In this document: positions 1 through 10,881 of the stretch, in pieces | Position numbering within the stretch: the stretch's first letter is position 1 | How the letters are laid out: every line of letters begins with the position of its first letter | NCBI GenBank assembly: GCA_944474755.1 | Contig: OX104124.1 | Span: forward strand, 45,957,342 to 46,021,341 | Direction: 5' to 3' | DNA from: Limnoperna fortunei | Lineage: Eukaryota; Mollusca; Bivalvia; Mytilida; Modiolidae | DNA: 64,000 bases | Notes under the pieces: model-generated | What the model was told of the DNA's origin: nothing | The model's input: only the letters and a program-made list of their open reading frames with translations | The model's database searches: none | Made by a program: the position numbers and the translations under genes

Positions 1-532
1 TAATGAATTAATTCGTTCATCATTTTTATTCCTTAAAATAACACATATCTACAATTAGGACAATAGAGGTTTTCTAATCTTGAGGAAGGCCACACAATAT
101 AGTTATTTCAAGTTATTATGATTTGATTTTGACGAGTGCTGATGTTCAATATTGTTAGCTAAGATAAAAAAAATTAACTACAATATTATTATTTTACTGT
201 AAGTCAATGAATATAAACATAACAAATTTGACAGGTTAAATAGCCCGCGATAAAAAATCTTTGTCATATTTCTCTATTACTTTAGTACAGATAAGCATTC
301 TTAAAGAGGTAACTCCAAAAAAATATGGCTATAATTGTCACATGTCTTCATTCCTTTAATGAAACATTTGACAAAAAATCATTTCAATAACTTAATAAAT
401 AACAAAGTTAAACAATTGGGAGTAATTAAAATAAAGTCAAGCACTGTAAAAATTACATTATGATTTACATTTTATGACTTTGTGATTAAACAAGCAACAA
501 TTGACAAAAATGAAATGCATTGTCTTACTTAC

Positions 533-847
533 TTTTCTCCAGTTCGCAATCAACGTAAAGCCAACTCCGCTTTCAACAGAAAGGTGATTCGGTATAGCTT
601 CTTCAGAGATATTTACACGTAACAAGGAACACTTCAACTGACCCCACCAAAAGTTAATTGCCTTACAATATATGTGTTGCATGCACTGTTTGATACAAAT
701 CTTTGGGCCCACTTTTTCGTAAACTTGTATAATATTTTCATTTAGAAATCTATTTTTTACAAACAAGCCACCAGTAATATCACCTTTAACCGTCTTCTCT
801 GTCAATAAATAGAGAACAAATACAATCAACATTTTCACGATTTTCAT
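533..847 (-). CDS. First coding exon of a secreted PAN/apple-like domain protein (partial gene)
   Basis: The exon opens with ATG at 847 and encodes 105 residues before a strong splice donor (AAAA|GTAAGT; intron starts at 532), so the open frame that continues to 458 is intron read-through. Residues 1-22 form a signal peptide (basic start, then MLIVFVLYLL). The rest has the PAN/apple cysteine spacing, with ICIKQC, YC, a WWGQLKC segment and SLL. PAN modules bind proteins or sugars in secreted or surface proteins; the actual ligand cannot be inferred. The donor is in phase 0. No later exon is recognisable in 1-532, so the gene runs off the left edge. The alternative is an isolated dead exon; the intact signal peptide and donor argue against that. 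Confidence 0.6.
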
Positions 848-3160
848 CCAACTTTACAATTTAACTAGTTTATACCAAGTCTTTATCTCTGTGTTGTTCT
901 AACGCTGTCATTATACTAACTGTTTTGTTCTATTTAAATTTGTGCATTGCTTATTTACGTTCCGTTATAAATGTTTGAAATCGTTTATTTTTTAACTATA
1001 TCTAAAATATTTTAAAGGTATAACTCTCTTGTGATTCCTTAATGACATGCTGCTAAGGAGTTTGCATCTGTTAATATTTTTATTGTATTACAGAAGGTTA
1101 TGCCTTTTCATAAATTATTAAATGTTAAAGCATAATAAAATTCTACTGTAGCAATTATAAATCCAATTTATCATTTGAAACAAACAATTTTGTATTAACA
1201 AATTATAACATATTTTAGTGAAAATTGAAATCAACATGGTATGCAGTTTACAGCTGAACTGCTGAAAGTTTTGCATTTTAACATAACTTTATTTTTTCGA
1301 ATACCACTGAATCTAAGGCAAAGTTAATACATACAAGGTGTTGTTCATTATATTGTAGCATGGGTACTTAAGTAAAACGAATGTCTTAGATATAACTCCT
1401 AATTTATATGCATGCAATTAAAAGATACGCAATATAGACTTTTAAATGATTTATGCTTAAACATCACGTTTAAAAAGGAATATGTTCAAAAGCCGCAATT
1501 AAACTATACAAATATACACATATTCATGAATATAGTTACTACATAGTTCATTGCAGGTTTGTTGACAATCAGTGAAACATGCAAAATTTCTCAGATTGTC
1601 TTTCATTAGGTTTGTATTATTGTCTCATATCAACTGATATTAGTTTCCAAAGAATTAAGGATACAGGCTCATACATTTTAATATTAATTTTTAGTTTTAT
1701 GTGACGACTTAACTACTACAATCTAAACTCAACAAAGTCTGTTCAGAACAATTTAGCTTGGAAGATCCACAGCGACCGACTAAATTCTGTATAGTTATAT
1801 TCGTCTGAATATTTCTCAATTTAAGAAGAGAATATTAAGTAAACAAACAACAAATTAAGTCAGAAAATTGGATGGTCCAATGATCATTTAATTTTGATTA
1901 CCACAGAGAAAGTATAAATAATGGGCGGCGAGACATATATTTTAGCTTTTGTTGCCGCTACAACGCACCTTTATTTTCAAAATCTTTAACAAGTAAAACG
2001 CATGGCCCTCGCATGTTACCGATAATCCTCCGTGCCCAAACTTTCAATATAGTAAATTACAATTTACACAAAAAGGCCTTCTCTTATTCGACACATATAA
2101 TCTACAATAGTAACTGACATGAAGTGACTGCCTGTTAAAACATTATACTGATCATATTAAAGTATTATTTTCGTGTAGAGTAGATGCATATTGCAAAAGT
2201 GAACTTTGGCTAAATTTGCAAAATACCTTCGTGATCCTCATTTTAAGTAATTGCCGACGTCCTATGTGTAAAAAAACTGTTGTTGTTTGACTTATTTTCT
2301 CTTCTGCTTACTATAAATCATTCGTTAAATATTTCAGTTTTTTCGACGTGACTGTACTTTGAAAATAGTGTAATATTTAAATGTGTTGTGTGATTCTCCA
2401 TAACGAAACTATACGATCAAAGAAAGCACTGAAACTCCTGACCGCCATTTTACAAATGTAACAACATTATAAATAGGACTTAAAATGTATTAGCACATGC
2501 TATTTCAGGATATGTTTTAGTAAAATGTGGATATTATAAATTGTAAACGCCATTTTAGGCATCTTGACATATGGATTTCTTTCAAAATGTAAATTCATTA
2601 AAACCATAGATTTTTCGGCACTGACACTAAACATGAGCATCCCTATTTTGCACCATAAAACCGGGCTAACGACTCCATGGAACGCATAGGTTAACAATTT
2701 GATTGTTCGTACATCGTTCGTATATGAACCGTATATATCCTGTCTCGTTTTCGTAAGAGTGCATTGCAAGGTTTATCGTTTATGCTATCGTTGTCTTATA
2801 TAAAAAGTTATTTTACCTTTTATTTAGTACTATTTTATCAGACTTATATGGAGAAGTTCCCTAGGACAATGTCGGTTAAAAAGCTAAATGAGAGCTTGTG
2901 ATCTTTGCTTACAACCTCATCGACGTTGAATAAAACTTTTTGCATGTTCCCCAATGTACTCATATGGACTTAAAACACGATTTATTTATTTATTTTTATT
3001 GTGTTCTGCTTTTTAACGAACGACTGACATACAGGTCATATTATTCGAAAACGTATTTCAGATCATTTTCATTGTACAAATGTAACTTTAACGTCACTGA
3101 TTCCTTTATTTAAAAATTAATAACGCAACGTTATTATCCATCAAGAGAAAGTTATGACTT
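848..3160. other. Gene-free AT-rich DNA
   Basis: Apart from one dispersed repeat at 2705-2795, I see no exon with coding character, RNA gene or recognisable transposon. It may hold the promoter of the minus-strand PAN-domain gene, but no clear core promoter stands out. Confidence 0.5.
2705..2795 (+). repeat. TCGTTT-rich dispersed repeat, copy 1
   Basis: It contains TCGTTTTCGTAAGAGTGC, then AAGGTTTATCGTTTATGCTA. The same order of motifs recurs in reverse orientation near 3650-3760 and, more loosely, at 5330-5590. It is unusually CpG-rich for this AT-rich region. The family is not recognised. Confidence 0.4.
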
Positions 3161-3531
3161 GGTCGATGCCTTTGCTGGTGGACTGTTAGTCCCCTAGGGT
3201 ATCACCAGCCCAGTAGTCACATTTCAGTGGTGACAGGAAAATCATTGATTCTAACAGTGATAAAGTCATGGTCTAAATTTACTGACTAGAAATTTCAGAA
3301 AATATTTTTATTCTAAGGTTTTTTTTCTATTTCAAGGTGTAGATAGCCTTAGCCAAATTTGATATAACGTTTTGGAATTTTGGTGATAAAGGCTCTACAA
3401 CATCTTAATCATTTAGATTTTTACATATTGTTTGGTTTTGAGCGCCACTGATGAGTCTTGATTAGACGAAATGCGCGTCTGGCGAAGAAAAAAAATGTGT
3501 TAACCTTGGTATCTTTGACGACATTTTATTA
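3161..3531 (+). repeat. Hammerhead-bearing dispersed element, copy 1
   Basis: A ~370-bp unit that aligns along its length with 48291-48600. Shared blocks include the start (GATGCCT..CTG..GGACTGT), CCAGTAGTCA, the segment CCTTAGCCA(A/G)ATTTGATATAACG, and the ribozyme followed by TAACCTTG. The copy at 3 kb keeps an intact ribozyme core; the other is decayed. Small non-autonomous hammerhead retroelements that make circular RNAs are known from bivalves, and this matches that type. Confidence 0.7.
3443..3484 (+). ncRNA. Type I hammerhead ribozyme
   Basis: All core elements are present in order. Stem I is CGCCA (3443-3447) paired with TGGCG (3480-3484). The box CTGATGA lies at 3448-3454. Stem II is GTC (3455-3457) with GAC (3465-3467) around a 7-nt loop. 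GAAA lies at 3468-3471. Stem III is a minimal A-T, T-G, G-C stem (3471-3473 with 3476-3478) with a 2-nt loop. C3479 is the expected cleavage nucleotide. The very short stem III is typical of metazoan type I motifs, which often act as dimers. Activity is inferred from the motif, not shown. Confidence 0.82.
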
Positions 3532-3649
3532 TTATAATAAGTTATTATTTATTTTTGAATTGTATTAAACGTTGTTCAAAACGATGTGCATGTGCAATAA
3601 ATAAACCCGTGCACTAGTCGATGTATGCTAACACAAACAGAAAACAATA

Positions 3650-3760
3650 CAAGGAAAGATAGCTTAAACGATATACCTTACGAGGCACGCTGTGAAAAAC
3701 GATGAATAATAAACCATACGGTGGACGATATAAAAAACGAAATTATGAAAAAAAGATTTA
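3650..3760 (-). repeat. TCGTTT-rich dispersed repeat, copy 2
   Basis: On the minus strand it reads TCGTTTTTCACAGCGTGC, then AAGGTATATCGTTTAAGCTA, matching the order of motifs at 2705-2795. Confidence 0.4.
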
Positions 3761-4717
3761 TCGCCAATGATACATACAAAAACATTAACTGCTTCATATG
3801 TGTATGTTTGCATGTACGAGCATTCCTACTTCAATCTGATACATTTTATATGTGTGTGATATAAGATTTTTACCTAAGGGGATAAGTATATATGCATACA
3901 AGTATACATGTACTTATAGGAGCGCAGGAATTGTACACACATTTAACATTTGAGACCAGTATGTTACGTTTCTAAAACAAAGGCTTTTTATTATTAGTCA
4001 ACCTGTGTTAATTTCTTTTTAAACGATGTTTTTAGATCTTTGAAAATGATCCTTTTTAGTTTTAATTTATTTGACATAACAATTATCTAGAATATTTACT
4101 CATATTTTTATATCATACTATCAAATGATGAAGCATAAATATCTGCAAAAAGATGATTTTGTTCTTCTTTGTGAACGTTATCCGAGTCGATTGTTCCTCC
4201 AACAGAAAAATTCGTAAGATATAGCGCAAGAAATATATTTATTTCAAACTTTTCATCAATAAAATGATACTGCCCACAATGACATCGATACTTCAATTTA
4301 GACTAACTTACACTTTAAAATAATCATTTCAAACGAACGCGTTATCATCTTTCTCCTGTGCTCATTAAAATGAACAAACTAACAATAAACGTCTCTCTTA
4401 TCAAGGTTATCTTTGCACGACTAGTAGCTACACGCAAACGACACATTTTTAATCACCTTTAGCACAGATGCAATAAAGAAAGCTATTACGTTTAAAAAGC
4501 AATCTCTACAATAACATGACTTTTCCGTATTTTCAATGACTTTTGTAGTGTATAACGATGCACAAATCGCTTGGGTTTAAAATTTTTGATTAATATTAAA
4601 ATTTTAAAAAAAAGTGTGATTGGAATATAAAATGAATTGAAAGCATTATTTAATCAAAGAACCAAAGTGTCATGAAGAAATATACAAATACTGTCCAACT
4701 AATTAACTGAATAATTT

Positions 4718-4790
4718 TCTCCAAATTAAAACTGACCGGACGCCATGATAGAGCTGAAAAATTCCTGAAAGTGGCCTTAAATGCAATTTA
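4718..4790 (+). repeat. 3' tail fragment of the tRNA-derived SINE family
   Basis: It contains ACGCCATGATAGAGCTGA and AAAATTCCTGAAAGTGGCC, matching the tail of the better preserved copies at 23.8 and 51.7 kb. The tRNA-like head is not recognisable. Confidence 0.55.
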
Positions 4791-5329
4791 AGAAAAAAAC
4801 GCATTTGTATGATAGGTAACTCATATTCATAATCAATTTATCCTCATTACAAAATAGGCCATGTAATGTTCTGATATATAAAGGCAAAAAAAACAATAGT
4901 TGTTTGGAAGATATATTTTTCTAAAAAGGCAACCATATTATTATTATTATTCTATAAACGACAAACGCATTCAAGTGAGGTAGATATTTAATGGAATATG
5001 TAGGACGTTCCTGCTTAAAAGACGCAATTGTTTACTAACTAAAGTATGTAAATTAAATGATTTGCACATACGAATAGAAAACATTTTAACATGTAGACTT
5101 GATTGTTCAACTGTCAGCCTATTGTACTAATAATGTTGAAAGGGTTAAGTGTTTTCTCTAATTTCAAATAGACGTCTCAATTATGTTATCGACCTATAAA
5201 AAAACAATTGCTAACATTTACACAAATTATTGTGGTCCGTCATGATTTATAAATGGTTATGAATCTATGGAAACTTGTAATAGCCTTTAATACTAGCTTG
5301 CAATACTAAAGAAATCTAAAGAAATCATT

Positions 5330-5590
5330 TATATCAAGGATAATCATTAAACAATGCAATGAGTGGCATGGGAAACGATGCACCATAAGATATACTATGC
5401 GAAAAACGAAACGTTGCTCGATTCGATATGCCAGACGAAACGATCTATCATAACGATAGACGCTAAATCGTTTCCATCGTATATAATGTAGTATATTGTT
5501 TTGTACGAACAACGTCTACATATTGTGCGTAAAACAGTCGTATAACGTCCGATCATCGTTCGTACATCGATTGTGCATCGTGTGTTTTGT
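5330..5590 (-). repeat. TCGTTT-rich dispersed repeat, copy 3 (longer)
   Basis: On the minus strand it has TCGTTTTTCGCATAGTATAT, then TGGTGCATCGTTTCCC, with the same order as copies 1 and 2, plus many extra ATCGT/ACGAT motifs. Confidence 0.35.
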
Positions 5591-8380
5591 TAACTTATAT
5601 GTTACAGTGATTTCAGGGATACAGAGATGACATAACTTACTGTTTCATTAATTACTCTATTTTCCATGCTTTGGGGACTTGTTTTTTAACAGACTAGTAA
5701 TGTTCTAATTAGAACTTACTGTGTCCGTCTTTATTCACGCTATGAGATTGGGTTTCTAGAAGACCTGGTCGGGAAGAGTACAGACACTGACGCAGACATT
5801 GAATGTCTTATTCTGCTTTATTGGTGATGTCTTGTCTATGAAAAAAGTGAGTTTGGTGACTATTCTTACATTAAACATTGAACTTAATGACACAACTAAT
5901 ACACTTAAGTTGGCCTCTTACTAAGACCTACTTTCTAGAAATGCACCCAAAATATACCACAAACGTATGCGATCGGTATTTTGATTTTCTTTCCAGCTCA
6001 CGTCTGTTGACTAATAACATACTCTGAGTAAGGTTTGTTGTACCTAAGTTAGTGTTATCTTATTTTATAGTTCTATTGCCGTCCCCATCATTTGCTTTAT
6101 CTTCATGGGAAATTCACCTTTAAATTCTATGAGGCATTTTTGCTTTTTGCTGAGTTATGCGTAGTCTTTTCTTTAACTGGAATTAACATTTTCGTAGATA
6201 TTACAACGAGTAACTCGAATGAGTTTAATTAGAAGCCTGGAGCGCCTGAGGTAACCCATGACTTAAATAGTGTTTGGGCCAATCACTTTCTGTTTTTGTT
6301 GTGTGTGGTATAGCCAACTATGTAAAACTGAGATTAAAACATTCTGCTCAAATATATTACATGTATAACATAACTCAGTTTGATTTGTTAATTATGTTAT
6401 CATCAACGTAATTTGCAGTCATTTATGAATGTGAAAATTAGCTTTTCATAGAAATAAAGAACAAACAAGTTTTTGAGGCTTCAAATTTGTTTTCAAGGGA
6501 CGATTGCAACGATCGTACAGTTGAATAGACTTTTTTATGTTAGATTATATTTTTTCTGGTTGCATTTAGTTAATAGATTATACCGTATTATAAATAGAAC
6601 AAATATATTCTCATTGTGACGTCAGTTATTATCACCAGTATTGTATGCATATCATTATGAAGACAATACTGTTGATACCATATATGCAATATATATAATG
6701 CATATATATGCAGTATACATTTCTGATACTTTGCAATCTTGTCAGAAAGTTGTTCCTTATGATTAATTATTGACTCAGTACTCTCATTAACAAAATGTTA
6801 GGTATAGAAATAAATATACTCAATTGCCTTTTATGAATTGTGTAGACAATTTTAATATGAACATGATAACATTATGCGTTAATATATTTTAGTATAGGAA
6901 ACATGTTTACCGTTTTTGTTTTTTTTGTATTAATTATAACCGTTTTGCACAGATGACATACTTAACAACGTAAAATATTATTCTCTGATGAACATGAAAA
7001 CTGTAACCTTAATTATTAATAATTATTGAATGTTGTCTCTGCTTTCTAACTGTCACGTTAGAATAACGTACAATATGTCCTAAATGACAAAGACTGTGTT
7101 GTAATATACCATACGTGTATTCATTACTATAAAAATCAATAAATTTGACCGTTACATATCGTCAAACCAATAACAGTTAGCGGATATTTTTGATCGAATT
7201 TATCCTTATGAGATTTAGATTTAAGACGCAAAAGACAAATTAAAGTCAGATTCATATTTGGATAATTTTTATTTTGTTAAATCAACACTGCGGTTTAGTT
7301 TAGTTTAATTCGAATGGCAAGAGAGACAACTTTAATTCCCTAATGATAAGGCATCAAAACATATAACAACCAATAACGAATATGTCGTTAGTTGAAAACG
7401 CGTAAGCAGGAGGTTTTGAATGCATTTTTCGACGTTCTTCTTATCATAAATACCCTTATATTGCATGAAAATTCAACAACGTAAAGTAAATACATGTAAA
7501 TGTATTTGTTAGAGCTTTAAAAAATTAAAGCCAATCTCTGTAGACAACAAAAGTAACTAATATTTTCTAACAATTTACTTTCTTAAATACCGAACATAAA
7601 TGAAAATTTATAATAAATAAATCTCTCAAAGAGAAAACAAAACAGACATATTCTCGGCATGCCACACAGGTTTTGGACAGTAGATTGTTTTTATCCAGCA
7701 CAAAATAGCGTCATGGTCAGATGATCGTTTTGTTCATAAAGCAACAAAACGATACATAGGTTCTAACACCGGTGGGAGGAAAAGACGGAAAAATCTCAGA
7801 TACCCATATGAAAAAAATCTGGTCACCAACGAGGCTCTGTATGTAATTCGAGAACAAACAGATGACATTGAAACATCAAATATTTTGGTGTTTGTTTGTT
7901 AACAATAGGTCTTTACCGTTTTTATTATCACTTACTTATGATTAGATATTGTAATGATCACTCTTTAGTACAAACTTAGTGAACGGATATTCAATATTCA
8001 TTCAGTGAAAGAAACATTTATGAAAACGTAGACTAAGTAATGTATATGTCAAACTATTTAAGATACGCCTGTAAATGATAATGCATCAATGGCTGTTCAT
8101 GAGGCATGAAGATTGCAATGTACAAAATAAAGAAAAAATGCCATAAATGTACTTACTAACTGTTAGTTTTCAGCAATATCTTTACGTCCAGATTTAATTT
8201 GGCGAGTAAACCAGAGTACCTGGTGTATACATCCCGCCTTACACCGCCATGCCTAAAGTGTTTGATGTTTACCTCTATCATATTGTGGCATAAATTAGAT
8301 TATGAAAGCTCAGATATGGTGTTTTCATATTATTATTTAAGGAGGCAAAGTAAACACAACTAAAGAAATTATTTATTCGT

Positions 8381-8832
8381 TTTATTGCTGAACCGACAGT
8401 TGACGTCACAATACAATACAAACGCGCGTGAAATTCTTATATCATCCACGAGTAGAGACAATGATATTTCAACCGGCTAAAAAAAATGTACCACCCTGTC
8501 TCATTAGTGAGAAAAATGCATTCAGACCAACAAACACCTAAGATAAAAGAAGGACTACTATTAAAACAAAATCTTATGAAAAAGACTTATGTTTGTCGGT
8601 CAGTGAACTTATATGAATTTACTCGTATTTGATGGACAACTCCAGTGCTTTTCGATTGGATCATTTCATTCGGATAAGATTTGACTGCAAAATGGTGTCC
8701 CGCAGTGATCCATGTTGGGCTGTCTTCTGTATGCCATGTTCTCCAAAAACTATAACGGCATCTGCAGAAAGCGTAACATTTCATATCACTGTTATGCAGA
8801 TCAACTCAAGTGTATCAAGTTATTAAACCATT
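8381..8832 (+). repeat. Tandem duplication, unit 1
   Basis: It starts TTTATTGCTGAACCGACAGT and ends at a TTATTAAACCA block; unit 2 repeats this order immediately. Near 8690-8720 is a damaged reverse-transcriptase motif B, aligned with the better copy in unit 2. Confidence 0.75.
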
Positions 8833-9233
8833 TTTATTGCTGAACCGACAGTTGACGTCACAATATAAACGCGCGTAAAATTCTTATCTCAACCACGGGT
8901 TGAGACAAAGACATTTCCACCGGCTGAAAATATGTACCACGCTGTCTCATTAGTGAGAAAAATGCATGCAGACCAACGAACAGCTAAGATGTAAGAAGAA
9001 CTACTATTAAAACAAAATCTTATGAAAAAGAGGTATGTTCGTCGGTCAGTGAACTTGCATGGATTTACTCGTATTTGATGAAAAAACCCAGTGTTTTTTT
9101 AAAACTGGATCAGTTCATTTAGATACGATTTCACTTCAATTTGGGTTCCCACAGGGATCCGTGTTGTGCGGTCGTATGTATGCCATGTTCTCCAAAGCGG
9201 CATCTGCACAAAGCTTAAAGTTATTAAACCATT
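8833..9233 (+). repeat. Tandem duplication, unit 2
   Basis: A second copy of the preceding unit, shorter by about 50 bp. Shared blocks include GACAGTTGACGTCACAATA and GTCTCATTAGTGAGAAAAAT. It encodes FGFPQGSVL (RT motif B) near 9140-9165, so the duplication involves LINE coding sequence. Confidence 0.75.
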
Positions 9234-9517
9234 GAATAACTTACACAACATTGGCAGGCGTCTTGAACCTTGTCTTTGAGATATTAAACATTGGATGCAC
9301 CAACATGCTCAAATTAAATGAAGACAAGAATGAATTAGATGGTTTTGTTCCGAAGCTGACCGCACAACCTTTTCTAGCCTACAACGTAATTTTGATGAAA
9401 CAATGCTATATGAATAGTCCAACGTAAGAAATTCGGAATAGTTTTCGACTAAACTCTTAGCATGGAGCTACAGGCATTCTGCAGTCGCAAAATCTTGTTT
9501 TCACAAGATTAGAAATA

Positions 9518-9871
9518 TTGGACGAATACGATCTCACATTAAAGAGGACGCATGTAAAACTGATTTGTTTTCTCGTAGCGTCACGACTTGATTATGGCAA
9601 CGTATTGTTGTATGGTGCGAATGCCTCAATTCTTTCTAAGGTGCAACGGGTTCAGGACACCCCTGCCAGATGTATAACTCGTAAAAGGAAGTATGAACAT
9701 ATCAATTGTACACTCGTTTCTCTTCATCGGTTACCAATTAAATTTCGCTGCCAGTATAAACTCTTGCTCTATGCATTTAAAGCCTTACATGGGCAACCTC
9801 CTTCTTATCTTGTTGAACTCATTCATTTCTACAAACCTGGACGATCTTTGCGATCTAAAAGTGCAGATTAA
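9518..9871 (+). pseudogene. Post-RT C-terminal region of the CR1/L2-like LINE
   Basis: This is the longest surviving open segment of the element. It reads ASRLDYGNVLLYGA, then KVQRVQDTPARCIT, LVSLHRLPIKFRCQYK, YAFKALHGQPPSYLVEL and GRSLRS. This is the conserved region that follows the RT in CR1/Jockey-group elements of many invertebrates. Upstream frames are broken and no catalytic domain survives, so it is a remnant and not a host gene. Confidence 0.75.
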
Positions 9872-10388
9872 ATCGAAGTTCCAAGAAACTCAGGAACGAA
9901 AACATACGCGAGTGAAGGTTCGACGTGACTGCAAGGTCTCCGTTGAAGAGTCTACCAGCTATTCTTTGAAATGAACAATCACGTGTAGCATTAAAAAGGG
10001 ACTGAAGATTCACCTGTTTTTGTTGATTGTATGTTAAATGTTGTGCGAAATAACTTACATTTATATTTTACCTGTTTATTACTTTTATTCTGTAAAATTT
10101 ATGTTTAACATTGAAAACATATTGAAATCTTAATCTGATTTTACATTTAAAAAGTATCCCTTAAATAAATTGTATTCATTTGAAAATATTTTGGTTTTAT
10201 TTTTCTGAAATTTTGTATCATTAATTTTATAGAAATTTTACATCTTTATTTTTTTTTATCTATACCTTTACTGCATATGTATTTAGAGATTTAAAGAACA
10301 TTTGTTTTTATTTCTTGTAACATGGAATGTCTGTTCTTAATTTGTAAAGTGCTTGGAGTAATTGTTATAAAATGCGCTTTAAAAATGC

Positions 10389-10418
10389 TTAATAATAATA
10401 ATAATAATAATAATAATT
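10389..10418 (+). repeat. (TAA)n tail of the CR1/L2-like LINE
   Basis: Perfect AAT/TAA trinucleotide run directly after the LINE 3' terminus. Confidence 0.85.
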
Positions 10419-10443
10419 AGAAGAAGAAGAAGAAGAAGAAGAA
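10419..10443. repeat. (GAA)n tract at the 3' side of the full-length Tx1-clade LINE
   Basis: A run of AAG/GAA units. On the LINE strand this is (TTC)n and directly follows the element's 3' end. Matching tracts sit on the 5' side and beside the second copy. Confidence 0.85.
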
Positions 10444-10636
10444 TTTGAATTTTCAATACCCTTTATTAAATAAAACAATATATCACAGTAGTACAAGGTA
10501 TCAAAAATTCAAGTAACATAAAATATAATCCTTACAAATACATTATTATGACAAGCTATTTAACAATTTTGAAAATACATATAATTATATAGACTTTAAA
10601 CCCAAAAGTATACAAAAATACAATAGAAATATAAAA

Positions 10637-10791
10637 GACTTTGTCCAACTGATCAAAGTCAGTTTAAACTGATACAAGCCAGTTTAAACTTTAAACATTA
10701 TTACCTACCTATATTAAAATTAAAGAACCCTATAAATGACTTTGTCCAAATGATCAAAGTCAACATGGACTGGTACACGCCAGTCCATGTT
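10637..10791 (-). other. Duplicated two-hairpin unit in the LINE 3' UTR
   Basis: Four stem-loops lie in series. Type A is GACTTTG..CAAAGTC (10637-10660 and 10738-10761), with near-identical loops. Type B1 uses AGTTTAAACT arms (10661-10670, 10681-10690). Type B2 has a perfect 12-bp stem AACATGGACTGG / CCAGTCCATGTT (10762-10773, 10780-10791). B1 and B2 share loop-side bases (GRTACAMGCC) but differ in stem sequence. The truncated copy at 17080-17234 repeats the arrangement. LINE reverse transcriptases often recognise 3' UTR structures, so a role in template recognition is plausible. Confidence 0.8.
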
Positions 10792-10881
10792 TTAACCTTT
10801 AACACATCGCGGTTCACAATATATAAACAAGACAAGAAAATTAAAAAACAAAAATACAAATACAATTAAAATAACTTACCA

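Larger units (their letters stand above)
3532..8380. other. Gene-free AT-rich DNA
   Basis: No exon or gene is recognised. It contains two copies of the TCGTTT-rich repeat and a SINE tail fragment (separate entries). The open frames here are short and lack domain character. Confidence 0.5.
8381..10418 (+). mobile_element. Decayed CR1/L2-like LINE, 3' portion
   Basis: A plus-strand non-LTR retrotransposon remnant. It has RT motif B remnants (duplicated, see 8381-9233), an RT C-terminal region near 9250-9400 (KHWMHQ, then LKLNEDKNEL), a conserved post-RT region at 9518-9871, and a 3' end with GCGCTTTAAAAATGCTTAA running into (TAA)n. That terminus style is typical of the CR1/L2 group. No endonuclease or intact RT remains. 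The adjacent Tx1-clade LINE begins directly after its tail. Confidence 0.7.

Noticed and set aside
2500..2769. 89-residue minus-strand frame
   Set aside because: Random-looking composition that overlaps the TCGTTT repeat.
4108..4296. Minus-strand open frame ending in an acidic SSFDSMI tail
   Set aside because: No domain, no convincing splice acceptor and no neighbouring exon.
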